NCBI RefSeq assembly: GCF_041679265.1
Contig: NZ_JBGFSM010000004.1
Location: 248,001 to 312,000 of the forward strand
Direction: 5' to 3'
From: Autumnicola sp041679265
GTDB lineage: Bacteria > Bacteroidota > Bacteroidia > Flavobacteriales > Flavobacteriaceae
Length of the DNA stretch: 64,000 nt
The notes beneath the pieces are model-generated. The model saw only the letters and a program-made list of their open reading frames with translations, ran no database searches and had not been told where the DNA came from. Below are positions 52,164 through 61,646 of this stretch, in pieces (the stretch's first letter is position 1; each line of letters opens with the position of its first letter). The position numbers were made by a program, and so were the translations under genes.

Positions 52164-53269
52164 AAGAGGTAGCAGGTGTATTCCTTAAATTAGGAAGCAT
52201 CGCTTTTGGCGGCCCCGCGGCTCACATTGCCATGATGGAAGATGAAGTGGTAAAAAAAAGAAAATGGATAAGCCATGAACATTTTCTTGATCTCATAGGA
52301 GCTACCAACATAATACCCGGACCGAACTCTACCGAAATGACCATGCATTGCGGTCACGAAAGAGCCGGCATGAAGGGTTTAATCGTAGCCGGTGTATGTT
52401 TCGTATTTCCGGCTGTAACTATCACCATGATTTTAGCCTGGCTCTACGGAAAGTACGGAGAATTACCCGAAGTTGAACCATTTATCTACGGCATAAAACC
52501 TGCGGTAATCGCCATTATTCTCGGAGCCGTTTACCGCCTTGGAAAAAAAGCAATCAAGAATGTCTATCTCTTAATTTTAGGATTACTAACCTTATCTGCC
52601 ACCCTTCTCGGGCTCAATGAAATTATTGCTCTTTTTGGATGCGGTTTAATAGGAATCACCTGGCATATACTGCAAAAATCACGGTTTACTTTAAAAACGG
52701 TGGCATCTCCGGTATTTTTACAGCTACTCATTTCTACCGCAAACCTCAAAATTCTCTGTACCTTCTTAAAAGTAGGGGCTCTGCTATATGGAAGCGGTTA
52801 CGTTCTTTTTGCTTATTTAGATGCAGAACTTGTTGATACCGGGTTGTTAACCCGTGAAGAATTAGTCAATGCCATCGCAGTGGGACAATTTACTCCCGGA
52901 CCGGTTTTATCTACCGCGACATTCATCGGCTGGCAATTGAATGGATTTTGGGGTGCGATGTTAGCGACCGTAGGGATTTTTATGCCTTCGTTCATTTTCG
53001 TGGCTATCCTGAATCCGCTTATTCCAAAAATGCGGAAATCAAAAATGATCTCCGCATTTTTAGATGCAGTAAATGTCGCAGCCATAGCCGTCATTGTAGC
53101 GGTTAGTATTGAAATGGGAATAGAAATTTTCACCAACTGGCGCAGCATCATCATTGCTGTACTAAGTTTAATCCTTGTTCTTAAATTCCAGAAATTGAAC
53201 AGTGCTTTTATTGTACTTGGGGGCGCATTTACGGGCTATCTTTTGCTGGTAATTTCAGGTTTAAAATAG
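52142..53269 (+). CDS. chrA: ChrA chromate transporter, long two-domain form
   Basis: I use the ATG at 52142 (MESKNKLKEVAGVFLKLGSI), overlapping the PAP2 gene by 22 bp; the longer frame from 52022 adds 40 residues that translate PAP2 coding DNA. The 375-residue product has two CHR domains: FLKLGSIAFGGPAAHIAMME (first) and FLKVGALLYGSGYVLFAYLD (second). Conserved FGGP, GPNSTEM and TPGPVLS motifs are present. It exports chromate or another oxyanion. The tandem domains are in one chain, as in the long ChrA class. Confidence 0.92.
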   Translation: MESKNKLKEVAGVFLKLGSIAFGGPAAHIAMMEDEVVKKRKWISHEHFLDLIGATNIIPGPNSTEMTMHCGHERAGMKGLIVAGVCFVFPAVTITMILAWLYGKYGELPEVEPFIYGIKPAVIAIILGAVYRLGKKAIKNVYLLILGLLTLSATLLGLNEIIALFGCGLIGITWHILQKSRFTLKTVASPVFLQLLISTANLKILCTFLKVGALLYGSGYVLFAYLDAELVDTGLLTREELVNAIAVGQFTPGPVLSTATFIGWQLNGFWGAMLATVGIFMPSFIFVAILNPLIPKMRKSKMISAFLDAVNVAAIAVIVAVSIEMGIEIFTNWRSIIIAVLSLILVLKFQKLNSAFIVLGGAFTGYLLLVISGLK

Positions 53270-53297
53270 CTGCATTTTCCTTAAAATTCACCCTGCT

Positions 53298-54170
53298 TTA
53301 TTTGTCCCACCCGTGGGACTTAAATATTTTAGCCGCTTCATCGCTCTTTAAGAATTCTATAAAATCTCTTGCCTGGGGATCAGCTTTATCATTGGTGACA
53401 ACTGTCAAATCCCGGTAAATTCGGCGAGCCTCATCAATTTCTACGAGATCGGCTTCGCCAGGATTATCCATGATCCAGTAATTCCATGTGATCCAGGCAT
53501 CGGCATTAGGCTGTTTAAAAGCTTTAAACCCTGCACCACTACCCTTAGCAAACGCAATGATGTTTTTACGAAACTTCTTAAGGTCTTCCAATCTTCCCAT
53601 GCGGCCCACTACATCTTCCCAAACTCCGGTGCCCGAAGTATTATAGACGCCTGCACCTTCTACCACCACGATGCCTATTCCAGGTTTAAATAAATCTTCA
53701 ATACTATGAATATTTTTTGGGTTACCAGGTTTTACAGCAATTGCCGCCGGCCTTAGATAAATAGGTTCTGCATCTTTACTTTTAAATTCGGTATAGGTTT
53801 CTAAGAATGCTGTCAAACCCTGCTCTGCAGTTCCCCAGAGAATATCGGCATCTTTTTGAGCATTTTCTGTCCATTTGGACTCCGGACCAAAGTTTACCTC
53901 TACTTTGGTACCTGTTTTTTCTTCATAAAGTTTAGCTACAGGAATAATAGCTGTTTGCGGCCCACCGGCTCCATAAATTTTAACGATCCCATCCTTGGGC
54001 CGGTACGGGATATGGGGCTCGAGTAACGTACTTGTATATTTTGCGCTCAGAGCATCTTTTTCATTCTTTGAGATATTATTTTCTCTTCTGGCAGTGCTAC
54101 AGGCAGACACCAAGAAAATAAGGGTTAATGCGAGCAGAGGTATGAGTTTTTCAATTTTAAAATATTTCAT
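53298..54170 (-). CDS. AcfC-like substrate-binding lipoprotein
   Basis: This 290-residue lipoprotein (lipobox cysteine at 24, FLVSAC) has a type-2 periplasmic-binding fold: VKIYGAGGPQTAIIPVAKLY, DILWGTAEQGLTAF, AAIAVKPGNPKNIHSIEDL. This is close to AcfC (accessory colonisation factor) and to sulphate/molybdate-binding proteins. No ABC permease lies nearby, so it may bind an oxyanion for sensing or for a transporter elsewhere. It ends 28 bp from the convergent chrA gene. Confidence 0.82.
   Translation of the reverse strand: MKYFKIEKLIPLLALTLIFLVSACSTARRENNISKNEKDALSAKYTSTLLEPHIPYRPKDGIVKIYGAGGPQTAIIPVAKLYEEKTGTKVEVNFGPESKWTENAQKDADILWGTAEQGLTAFLETYTEFKSKDAEPIYLRPAAIAVKPGNPKNIHSIEDLFKPGIGIVVVEGAGVYNTSGTGVWEDVVGRMGRLEDLKKFRKNIIAFAKGSGAGFKAFKQPNADAWITWNYWIMDNPGEADLVEIDEARRIYRDLTVVTNDKADPQARDFIEFLKSDEAAKIFKSHGWDK
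53304..53319. terminator. Hairpin GTCCCAC/GTGGGAC at the chrA-acfC junction
   Basis: A 7-bp palindrome with a 2-base centre lies 35 bp after the chrA stop and inside the last codons of the AcfC-like gene. It is followed by AT-rich DNA on the plus side, so it may end the chrA transcript. The tight loop makes this moderate. Confidence 0.4.
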
Positions 54171-54224
54171 TTTTAAGTTTTTTTAGTGTTTATTCGTATT
54201 ATTATTTTTAACCAAGAGTTAAGA

Positions 54225-54713
54225 CTATAGAAATTTTGAGTTTTGATTGAACCCCACTGCCGGTGAAGAAACCAGAGCAGCGATAATGATGAAAACCGGT
54301 ACTTCTATAAAAAGTGCTCCCATAATTTCGCCAGCCGAATATTGTTGGCCAAAGGGAGTTCCCATTTGAAGTATAATCAAATCTTTATGATCCAGACTAA
54401 GTAATAAAAATAAGGCCGGAAAGAAAATTAAGCAAAAGTATATTCCAGTTCTTATGCATAGTTTAAAGGCCGTAAAATAAGAAGTGGCATGCTTTCTAAG
54501 TCTGGAAAAATCATAAACCATATTTATAAAAAGTAGTAACAAGACTAAAAGATTGATCATTCTTACGGCCAAATTCTCATAATTATTAAAGATAGAGAAA
54601 AGTACTTCAATTAAAACCATGATGCTAAAAGTGGAAATGGCGGTCCACCATGCGTACTTATTTTTAGACCAGCTGGATCTGTTATTTAAAAATTTAAAGG
54701 CTGAAAATTTCAT
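54225..54713 (-). CDS. Predicted four-helix membrane protein, unknown function
   Basis: I choose the ATG at 54713 (MKFSAFKFLNNRSSW), 11 bp after the yeiH stop; a longer frame from 54779 would overlap yeiH. The 162-residue product has four strong hydrophobic helices (about 28-48, 58-78, 92-112 and 128-150) joined by short polar loops and no motif that I recognise. It lies between yeiH and the AcfC-like gene in the same direction, so it may be a partner of either. Confidence 0.65.
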   Translation of the reverse strand: MKFSAFKFLNNRSSWSKNKYAWWTAISTFSIMVLIEVLFSIFNNYENLAVRMINLLVLLLLFINMVYDFSRLRKHATSYFTAFKLCIRTGIYFCLIFFPALFLLLSLDHKDLIILQMGTPFGQQYSAGEIMGALFIEVPVFIIIAALVSSPAVGFNQNSKFL

Positions 54714-54724
54714 AATATCATATT

Positions 54725-55681
54725 TTAATGAGTGGTTTTTACTATAATTAAGAGCGAGAGCACAGAGATAAATACCCATACGCCAATCGCCAGGACTAAG
54801 GGTTTATAGCCTACTTTTTTCATAGATGAAAAACTAAGCGTAGTTCCTATAAGAAATAAAACCAGGGTTAAGGAAGATTTTGAAACACTTACAATATAGG
54901 GAGCTACTGAATGAATGGCGGGAAGATAGGTATTCACAATAATAGCCAGGATAAAGATTCCGATAAAATAAGGTATCTTTACTTTTTTAAGGCTGCCACC
55001 ACTAAAAACGGCAAATAACAATGAAACCGGAAGGATCCAGAGCGCTCTTGCCAGTTTTACGGTAGTCGCGATTTCCAGGGCCTCATTGCCATATACCTGG
55101 GCTGCTCCAACCACCGAACTGGTATCGTGAATGGCAATCGCGCTCCAGAGGCCAAACTGATGCTGGCTTAGGCCTAAAAAATGTCCAATTTCAGGAAAAA
55201 TAAAAAGTGCAACAGAATTTAATAAAAATACCACCCCCACCGCTACGGAGATTTGTTTAGGCTTTGCGCGTATGATTGGCGATATGGCCGCAATGGCACT
55301 TCCTCCGCAAATGGCGGTACCCGAAGAAATAAGCTGAACGATCTTCTTATCGATTTTAAAGAACTTACCTAAAGATAAACCCAATAAAAGGGTTAGACTT
55401 ATAGAGGCAATGCTTAGGTAAACCCCCTCTTTTCCTGCGGAAAGTGCCGAGGTTACACTCATTCCAAACCCAAGCCCGATTACTGCAAGTTTTAATAACC
55501 ACTGTATAGCTTTATGGTTATATTTTTCAAAAGGATTTTTACCAATTTGAGCAAAAACAATTCCTATGGCCAAAGCGAGTGGAGGGGATAGCCATGGACT
55601 TATACAAAATGCCGCAATAACAATAAATACAAGCTTTGTACAATTAGATTTAGAAAATTTAAAAGGATCAGTTGAAATCAT
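54725..55681 (-). CDS. yeiH: YeiH/UPF0324-family membrane protein
   Basis: This 318-residue protein has about ten helices and the YeiH family features: GIVFAQIGKNPFEKYNHKAI, SSGTAICGGSAIAAISPII, HDTSSVVGAAQVYG and KLARALWILPVSL. The family is annotated as a putative sulphate exporter. A LysR gene precedes it in the same direction; in enterobacteria the pair yeiE/yeiH is divergent. Function is not proven. Confidence 0.9.
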   Translation of the reverse strand: MISTDPFKFSKSNCTKLVFIVIAAFCISPWLSPPLALAIGIVFAQIGKNPFEKYNHKAIQWLLKLAVIGLGFGMSVTSALSAGKEGVYLSIASISLTLLLGLSLGKFFKIDKKIVQLISSGTAICGGSAIAAISPIIRAKPKQISVAVGVVFLLNSVALFIFPEIGHFLGLSQHQFGLWSAIAIHDTSSVVGAAQVYGNEALEIATTVKLARALWILPVSLLFAVFSGGSLKKVKIPYFIGIFILAIIVNTYLPAIHSVAPYIVSVSKSSLTLVLFLIGTTLSFSSMKKVGYKPLVLAIGVWVFISVLSLLIIVKTTH

Positions 55682-55750
55682 GGTGGCTTCTTTTTTTTTG
55701 TAAAAGTAGCCTTAAAACCTTGCTGAAGTCAAATGATAAAAACTGATCTA

Positions 55751-56650
55751 TTATAACGTTTTGTTATAACGTCGAGTCATAAAATCAATAAATAATTGTG
55801 CGAGTGAAGAATGATTTCCCATCTTCTGAATAAAATGAAAATGCCGATCTATTTGAAAAGAATCGATATCTACAATTCCAAGCGAGCCGAACTTTAATTC
55901 GTCTAAAACTGAATTGATACTTAGGAAGGCGGCACAGTTACCCTCCTTTAGATAAGATTTAATACTTTCAGAACTGCCCAGTCTCATTTCTATATTCAAC
56001 TGTTCCGGAGAAAAACCATTTTCTTTTAACCTCTTCATAATAAATTCCAGCGTCCCTGATCCCTTCTCCCGAAGGACTAATGGAAGCTCTTTAAGTTTCA
56101 CAAGAGGGATAGGCGGGTTATTAAAGAGAGGGTGGTTTTTAGAGACTACCAGAACGATTTCATCCCTAAGAAATTTTTGGTACGATAACTCCCTGTTTTT
56201 TGAAAACCCTTCAATAATCCCAATTTCAGCGTTTTGTTTTAGAACTTGCTGCTCTACTTTTTCGGTATTTGCGCTGGTGAGAATTACTTCTATCTGTGGA
56301 TATTTTTTCCTCAAATTTGCCAGGGCCCCGGGCAAAATATACTGCGCCAGGGTGGTACTGGCAGCAATTTTTAGAACACCTCCAGTTTTATCAACCAGTG
56401 CATTCATATCAAATTCCAGCTCTCCATGAAGTATGAAAATTTTCTTAGTGTAATTTAGCAAAAGAGTTCCTGCTTTAGTAAGCGCGATCCTGTTGCCCTG
56501 CCGCTCAAATAATTTTTGATTAAAATGGTCTTCCAGCTGCTTTATATGGCGGGAAACAGCGGGTTGCGTAATATGGAGTTCCTCAGCTGCCTTTGAAAAG
56601 CTTAAACGGTCAGCTACCGTTAAAAAGATGTTTATCTTATAGTCTAGCAT
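55751..56650 (-). CDS. LysR-family transcriptional regulator
   Basis: This 299-residue protein has the LysR helix-turn-helix at about 15-45 (RLSFSKAAEELHITQPAVSR) and a CysB-like inducer-binding domain (GVLKIAASTTLAQYILPGAL). It lies 69 bp upstream of yeiH on the same strand, so it may autoregulate a unit that includes yeiH. The ligand is probably a small anion, by analogy with YeiE/CysB-type regulators; this is inferred. Confidence 0.93.
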   Translation of the reverse strand: MLDYKINIFLTVADRLSFSKAAEELHITQPAVSRHIKQLEDHFNQKLFERQGNRIALTKAGTLLLNYTKKIFILHGELEFDMNALVDKTGGVLKIAASTTLAQYILPGALANLRKKYPQIEVILTSANTEKVEQQVLKQNAEIGIIEGFSKNRELSYQKFLRDEIVLVVSKNHPLFNNPPIPLVKLKELPLVLREKGSGTLEFIMKRLKENGFSPEQLNIEMRLGSSESIKSYLKEGNCAAFLSINSVLDELKFGSLGIVDIDSFQIDRHFHFIQKMGNHSSLAQLFIDFMTRRYNKTL

Positions 56651-57016
56651 TTAAGCATAAATATGGATATTAATGGTTATTGAAGTAATTAATTGTGAAT
56701 CACAAACCCAAAAAAAAATCTGAGGTAACTGAGATAGCTAGCAGGTTCTCTCTTCTCTTTCCTATCATCACAAACCCTATAACTCAAGATACAAGACTCC
56801 TTGTATTAAATTAACTTAATATCCATTATTTTTAATTTATTTTTTCAGTTTTGGTAGAGAAAATTTTTAATTAAATTTTTTTTATTTTCAGGTTTAAAAA
56901 ACAATGATTGTATAATTTACCTTAAAGCTCAATTTGCACTCATAGAGGCTCTTGATTGAGTTCAAAATCGCTTAGGAACTAATTCAAATAAATTTACAAA
57001 TTTTATACTTTTAACC
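56651..57016. other. Intergenic stretch, no gene; weak hairpin at 56789-56806
   Basis: About 365 AT-rich bp. The only structure seen is ATACAAG/CTTGTAT with a 4-base loop (56789-56806), which could end the histidine kinase transcript. No RNA or gene is recognised. Confidence 0.4.
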
Positions 57017-58537
57017 TTATTGATTTTCATAGTGAGGAAAACTTATAATAAATGTAGTTCCCTGATTCACTTCGCTTTCCACTTTTATTTTAGCATCATG
57101 TTCATCTAAGATATTTTTCACCGACGAGAGGCCTACTCCCACTCCCGTATCTTTTTGGGTGTAAAAGGCATCAAAAATACGATTGATATCCTGTTCATTT
57201 AATCCATGACCATTATCTGAAATTTGCAGCACCACCTCACCTGCATCTTCAAAAATTTTTATTTTTAAAATACCTTTCTGAGGTACAGTAGCTTCACTGG
57301 CATTTACAATCAAATTAAGAAGGGCTATAGACAGTTTATTGTAATCTGCCAATACAATACAATTTTTTTCGTAATTCTTTACAACCTGAAGACCTGCCAG
57401 GAAAATTCTTTCAGAAGCTTTTTCCAGGGTTTTTTCGATTACATCGACTAAATTGGCCTTGACTAAATTTGGCGACGAATAATTTGAAGCATCAAGTAGA
57501 TTGCTGACAAGATTATTTAATGCCTTGTTGCTACTGGATAAAATTTCGAGATATCGGTTTATTTTTTCCTTTTCTTCTCCTGATATTTTTTTTGAAATTA
57601 GATCAGTAGCCATCCCTATATTAGCGATAGGATTTCGAAGTTCGTGGGCAAAGATCCTGGCGACTTCTCCCTGGATGGAAAGTCTTTCTGCTTTTTGGAG
57701 TGCTTCTTTTGTGTTATGTTGTTCAGTAATGTTACTCACTAAAATCACATATTCATCAACCCATTTCTTATTCTTTCGCTCAAAAATTTTTCCTCGTACG
57801 CAAAACCATTCCCATTGATTATTCCTAAGTTTTAACCTAATCTCTAGCTCATAAATGGAATGATCTTCTGATTTTAGCAGCTTTTTATGAAACCTAATTA
57901 GCCTTTCCCGATCCCTGGGATGGATATAGGGCAGAATGTCCTGTAATGGGGTTCCCTGGATTTTTTCCACCGTCATTCCAGCCTCGGGAAGCAGGTCTTT
58001 ATTTATATATCTCACGGAAAAAGTATTAAGATTGACAATCATAATGGTTTCAGGGGAGGTAGCCTCCAGCTGCTGCTTGAACCTCAACAAGTCTTTTAAG
58101 CTTTCAGATTCCTCTTTACGTATAGTAATATCTTCTAAAGTTGCGATCAAAAGATCATCGTGAGAGCGCGCCGTAATCCTGAACCAATTATTATAGCCTT
58201 CCTTATCAAAATGAAATTCCCTCTCAAGTGGTTTTTTAGTTTCCATGACCTGGATAAAAGCCTCCAGTATACCCATTTTTATACCATATTCAGAGGTTTC
58301 ACTATAGGTCTTTCCCAGAGGATCTTGCACATTATACATTTCTTTAAGGACTTTATTTATTTTAATGAATTTAAAATCCTCAATTTCCCCACGATCATTA
58401 TAAAGAGCCTGAAAAACGGCTATTGCCTGATTCGTGGTATTAAAAACACTTTTTAAAAGCCGTGCGTTTTTGGTGTCTTTAGTCGGTCGTGCTTGAGTTG
58501 GCGTTCTTGACCAAAAAGCGTTTAGAAATTTTCCCAT
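57017..58537 (-). CDS. PAS-domain sensor histidine kinase
   Basis: This 506-residue protein has no membrane helix and two PAS domains (about 30-140 and 155-275). A HisKA region has the phospho-accepting histidine at 298 (IFAHELRNPIANIGMATDLI). A HATPase domain has NLIVNASEATV (N box), ISDNGHGL (G1) and GVGVGLSSV (G2). It would be a soluble sensor. No response regulator gene is adjacent, so it is an orphan kinase. Ligand or redox cue unknown. Confidence 0.93.
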   Translation of the reverse strand: MGKFLNAFWSRTPTQARPTKDTKNARLLKSVFNTTNQAIAVFQALYNDRGEIEDFKFIKINKVLKEMYNVQDPLGKTYSETSEYGIKMGILEAFIQVMETKKPLEREFHFDKEGYNNWFRITARSHDDLLIATLEDITIRKEESESLKDLLRFKQQLEATSPETIMIVNLNTFSVRYINKDLLPEAGMTVEKIQGTPLQDILPYIHPRDRERLIRFHKKLLKSEDHSIYELEIRLKLRNNQWEWFCVRGKIFERKNKKWVDEYVILVSNITEQHNTKEALQKAERLSIQGEVARIFAHELRNPIANIGMATDLISKKISGEEKEKINRYLEILSSSNKALNNLVSNLLDASNYSSPNLVKANLVDVIEKTLEKASERIFLAGLQVVKNYEKNCIVLADYNKLSIALLNLIVNASEATVPQKGILKIKIFEDAGEVVLQISDNGHGLNEQDINRIFDAFYTQKDTGVGVGLSSVKNILDEHDAKIKVESEVNQGTTFIISFPHYENQ

Positions 58538-59470
58538 AAAATAAATGTACGAGGGTACAAATTAAAGAATCTTAAATTAATTTTACTATTGAGATCATAG
58601 TAGCATAGTAAAATAACGTTTTGCGTTAAAATTTTAAGTTCTAAAGCTAATTTAACTAAACGATTGTTAAAAATACTTCTCCGTGTTTATTTTTATCCCT
58701 GACAGTTTTGAACCCGGGCAAGATAAAGATAAGATCCTAAAAACTTTTTATGCTCGCGACTTTTGAGACAGTGTATCATCATTATTTTTTTTCAGTATCT
58801 CGTTTACTACAATTCTCCTAAGCTAGATAGTTTTGACACCAAAAAATTAGTATCCTCCTCATTTTGGTTTAACGGCAGGATGTGGGCACATTTAATTAAA
58901 AGTAAAAGGAATGAGGCTCCCCAACCCCATTCCTTCTTAATTAATATTACCATGTAATATTAAATTTATATTCATTTATTTAAGATTTTTATTCAATTGT
59001 TTTAATACTTTTATATGACTCAACAAGAATAACTAGAGCTAGAGTAATCGCAATAAATAGCATCCTCCTATAAAATTTGTGCCATATTAAAAGAATTATA
59101 AAGGGGGGCAACAATTCCATTTCATTGATTCCCAAAATTAAGCTTAAAATTTAAATTAATAACTAAGGGATTTCACCCATAATTGACGGAGCAAAATAAT
59201 AGAAGCCAAATAAGATTAGTTTTCTTATAGTACAATTAACTTTATCGATTTGAAATACCGAAACGCTTTTCTGTTCTAAATCCATATATTTCTCTTGGCT
59301 ACCAAGGCCGTCATCTATGAGGAGCGTTTCAAAAACTTCCTATATGATTCCAAGTAGATTTTTAAAGTGGTACTGCGGTGTTTTGAGCTAAAAGGTAAAG
59401 AGTTACCAACTATGATATTCCTTATATACACCTGACAAATTTATGGCCCCATTCTGGCTCCTTTATGACC
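58538..59470. other. Gene-poor AT-rich stretch
   Basis: I see no coding region with family features in these 930 bp. A small plus-strand frame at 58763-58957 is not convincing. One hairpin, described separately at 58906-58935, is the only clear structure. Confidence 0.45.
58906..58935. terminator. Hairpin, possibly a terminator
   Basis: AAGGAATGAGG (58906-58916) can pair with CCCCATTCCTT (58925-58935) with one mismatch. No flanking gene clearly needs it. Confidence 0.4.
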
Positions 59471-59474
59471 CCTT

Positions 59475-60510
59475 TGATCTTTTGGAGCGGAATATATAAG
59501 AAGTCCCCTTACCAGTAGTTCCTTTTCTTTCAATGAACTCTTTATCTATCAGTTCCTGTAAATTGCTTAGCTGTTCTTTTTGATAGACTCTCAAGTTGCT
59601 GATATTGTGCATTACCTATAGAACCATGTACTTTTAGGTATAACAAAGCGTTGACTTGTCTGGTAGAAAAGTTTGTTTTTTAAGGTAATCATCTGTATAA
59701 ATATCCTTTAGAAAAGTGATACTTACTCCACCTTGTCCTTCTTCGATTTGGCTCAGGTGGCCCGACCTCTTTGAAGGCATCAATAATTTTATTTACTCCT
59801 CGTCCCCAAGATTCAATATAACCAGATTTGAAAAATGCATTGGCTTTACTCAGATTTCTTGGATACGATGAATGTTCTTGTTTTAATTTATCAATCGTCA
59901 ATTATTTAGGCAAAATTCATGGGTTCCATAGGTACAATCGATCATCATAAACCCGAAGAAAAGTATATGTACTGGAATAATCTTTATGAATGATGGCATT
60001 CAAAACAGCTTTCCTTAACGCCGTTTCCGGATATTCCAATGGCTCCATACGCTCAATTCCTTTATAAGAAATAGGTCTAACCAAATAATTGATTTTTAGA
60101 ATTTCAATTACCTCATCAGCCATTTCAAAAATATTTGTTTCAACTATGTCGTGGAACAAAAGATCATGGTTTGATTTTCCAAATCGGCCAATTTTAAAAC
60201 TGGCTGTTATGGACACTTTAATTAATTTTTTTTCTAAATAACAATACAGCGGCATTTGTTAGCTGTCCTTGTTCTGTCAGTAGACTAAGATTTTTGAATA
60301 GTGTTTCTTTGCCAATGTTTAGTGTATTTAGAGGAATACGATCTTTTTCAATTGCCTTGACAATAAATGTTTGGATACTATCATCATTAAGGCAGGAAAA
60401 TGTTGTTCCTTTAACAGCCACATCCTCCCATTTATTTCCCATTTTATTGATTATCAGAGTCTTGAAAAGTTCTGAATCTCGAGATGCATATCTCCGTCAG
60501 GGCATTCCAC
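59475..60510 (-). pseudogene. Degraded RecG-like/AAA_4 ATP-binding protein
   Basis: Three minus-strand frames together spell a protein of the RecG-related DNA-binding (HATPase_c_4) family. The first (60510 down to about 60220) reads WEDVAVKGTTF...LLTEQGQLTNAAVLLF. The second (60255-59917) reads EYPETALRKAVLNAIIHKDY, then SSTYTFLRVYDDRLYLWNP. The third (59901-59689) reads AFFKSGYIESWGRGVNKIID. A winged-helix tail (EFIERKGTTGKGTSYIF) follows down to about 59475. Frameshifts separate the pieces and the N-terminal AlbA domain is absent. Not functional as written. Such genes are typical of mobile accessory DNA. Confidence 0.85.
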
Positions 60511-60733
60511 CGAAGGTTTGCTAAATGGCTGCGGAATAAATATCGGAAGCACCATCGCTAACCATGAGCTGTTTCGATCAATACTTCGAAGGCTCTCAAA
60601 ATATTATTCAACGCTCTTCGAGCATTGGATGTATACCTGCTTGAGACTTTTGTACCATGTTTTGATCAAGAAGAGCCGTACGAATCGAGAAGTTAAGGCG
60701 TGAGACTTCCCCTTACCTAATCGACATTATTTT

Positions 60734-60751
60734 CGTCCCGTGAAAGCGGGA
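60734..60751. terminator. Bidirectional hairpin terminator
   Basis: GTCCCG (60734-60739) and CGGGAC (60746-60751) with a 6-base loop are flanked by T-rich and A-rich runs (ATTATTTTC before, AAAAAT after). This is the pattern of a two-way terminator. The gene it serves is not clear. Confidence 0.55.
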
Positions 60752-60879
60752 CAAAAATTTCGTACAATTTGGCGTAAAAATTTAAAAGTCGCTCTACAAT
60801 AAAATTTGTCCAAAATATTTTGGATAATTAGAAAAAATATTAACTTTAATGCATAAGTCATCTTCTATGATTTGTAATG

Positions 60880-60915
60880 AAAGGGAAAGTTCAGGTAACA
60901 GCGAATTTTCCCTTT
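60880..60915 (+). terminator. Hairpin terminator with T-run on the plus strand
   Basis: AAAGGGAAA (60880-60888) and TTTCCCTTT (60907-60915) pair perfectly and are followed by TTT. It points in the plus direction although no plus-strand gene is recognised upstream, so a small RNA or decayed gene may be involved. Confidence 0.5.
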
Positions 60916-61092
60916 TTTATAGTTAGCAATTTTGAATAAATAATAATCACCCCCAACATCCAGAGACGCCTATTCCTTGATTGGAGCAAGCTTGGATTAA
61001 ATTAATAGAATTGTATAAATTTTACAATTTTTCTTCTCCAATCATCACATTTAAATTGCTACAATGTTCCTTGGCCTACTTTCGATCATAAC

Positions 61093-61542
61093 TTAAAGGA
61101 TTCCCTCATCTGCAAAGCTGTAATAATCCCCATCAGGAACAAGTATGAGATGATCTAAAATTTTAATGTCCAGTAATTCTCCTGCTTTTTTTATCTTTTG
61201 GGTCAGGCGTTTATCTGCTTCACTGGGTCGTAAGGTCCCGCTCGGATGATTGTGCAGTAAAATTACCGCCGTCGTTAAGCTCTTTAACGATACGGCAAAT
61301 AAGATGCGGACATCAACTAAAGTTCCTGTTATACCCCCATTGGAAATTTCATAAATTCCTTTTACTTTATTGGCATTGTTGAGTAGCATTATTTTAAAGG
61401 TTTCGTGCAGTTCAATATTATTTTTATTCCATTGACTATAGGCTAAATCTGCCGCACTTTGGGAACAGGTTATTTTGGGAAGCAAATTTGCTTTTAAACT
61501 TCCGCTGTAACTTATAGATATTTCATTAACTTTGGTTTCCAT
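61093..61542 (-). CDS. RadC-type JAB-domain protein
   Basis: This 149-residue protein has the JAMM metalloprotease-like motif of RadC proteins: HNHPSGTLRPSEAD with histidines 97 and 99 and aspartate 110, and an upstream glutamate (IELHETFKIMLL). It is the short form lacking the N-terminal helix-hairpin-helix part, as found in mobile and conjugative elements of Bacteroidota. A terminator separates it from the upstream ssb pseudogene. Function in DNA processing is assumed from family. Confidence 0.9.
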   Translation of the reverse strand: METKVNEISISYSGSLKANLLPKITCSQSAADLAYSQWNKNNIELHETFKIMLLNNANKVKGIYEISNGGITGTLVDVRILFAVSLKSLTTAVILLHNHPSGTLRPSEADKRLTQKIKKAGELLDIKILDHLILVPDGDYYSFADEGIL

Positions 61543-61573
61543 TATTGACTATAATTTCTAGGGTTAATAATTA

Positions 61574-61609
61574 AAAGAGGGCGCTTTTTTCGACCATGAC
61601 GCCCTCTTT
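61574..61609 (-). terminator. Hairpin terminator between ssb and radC-like genes
   Basis: AAAGAGGGCG (61574-61583) and CGCCCTCTTT (61600-61609) form a perfect 10-bp stem, followed on the minus strand by T-rich sequence. It ends the ssb transcript 38 bp past its stop. Confidence 0.78.
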
Positions 61610-61646
61610 GCTATTTAAGATTAATCAGCTGGATTATTGCCGTTCT

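Larger units (their letters stand above)
60511..61092. other. Intergenic stretch with two hairpins, no gene
   Basis: Nothing coding is recognised. Two hairpins stand out: one at 60734-60751 and one at 60880-60915 (listed separately). A 61-codon plus-strand frame at 60518 has no support. Confidence 0.45.

Noticed and set aside
60560..60720. Possible group II intron 3' end (AGAGCCGTACG segment)
   Set aside because: The domain V hairpin that should follow is not present; the pairing half of GCCGTACG is missing.
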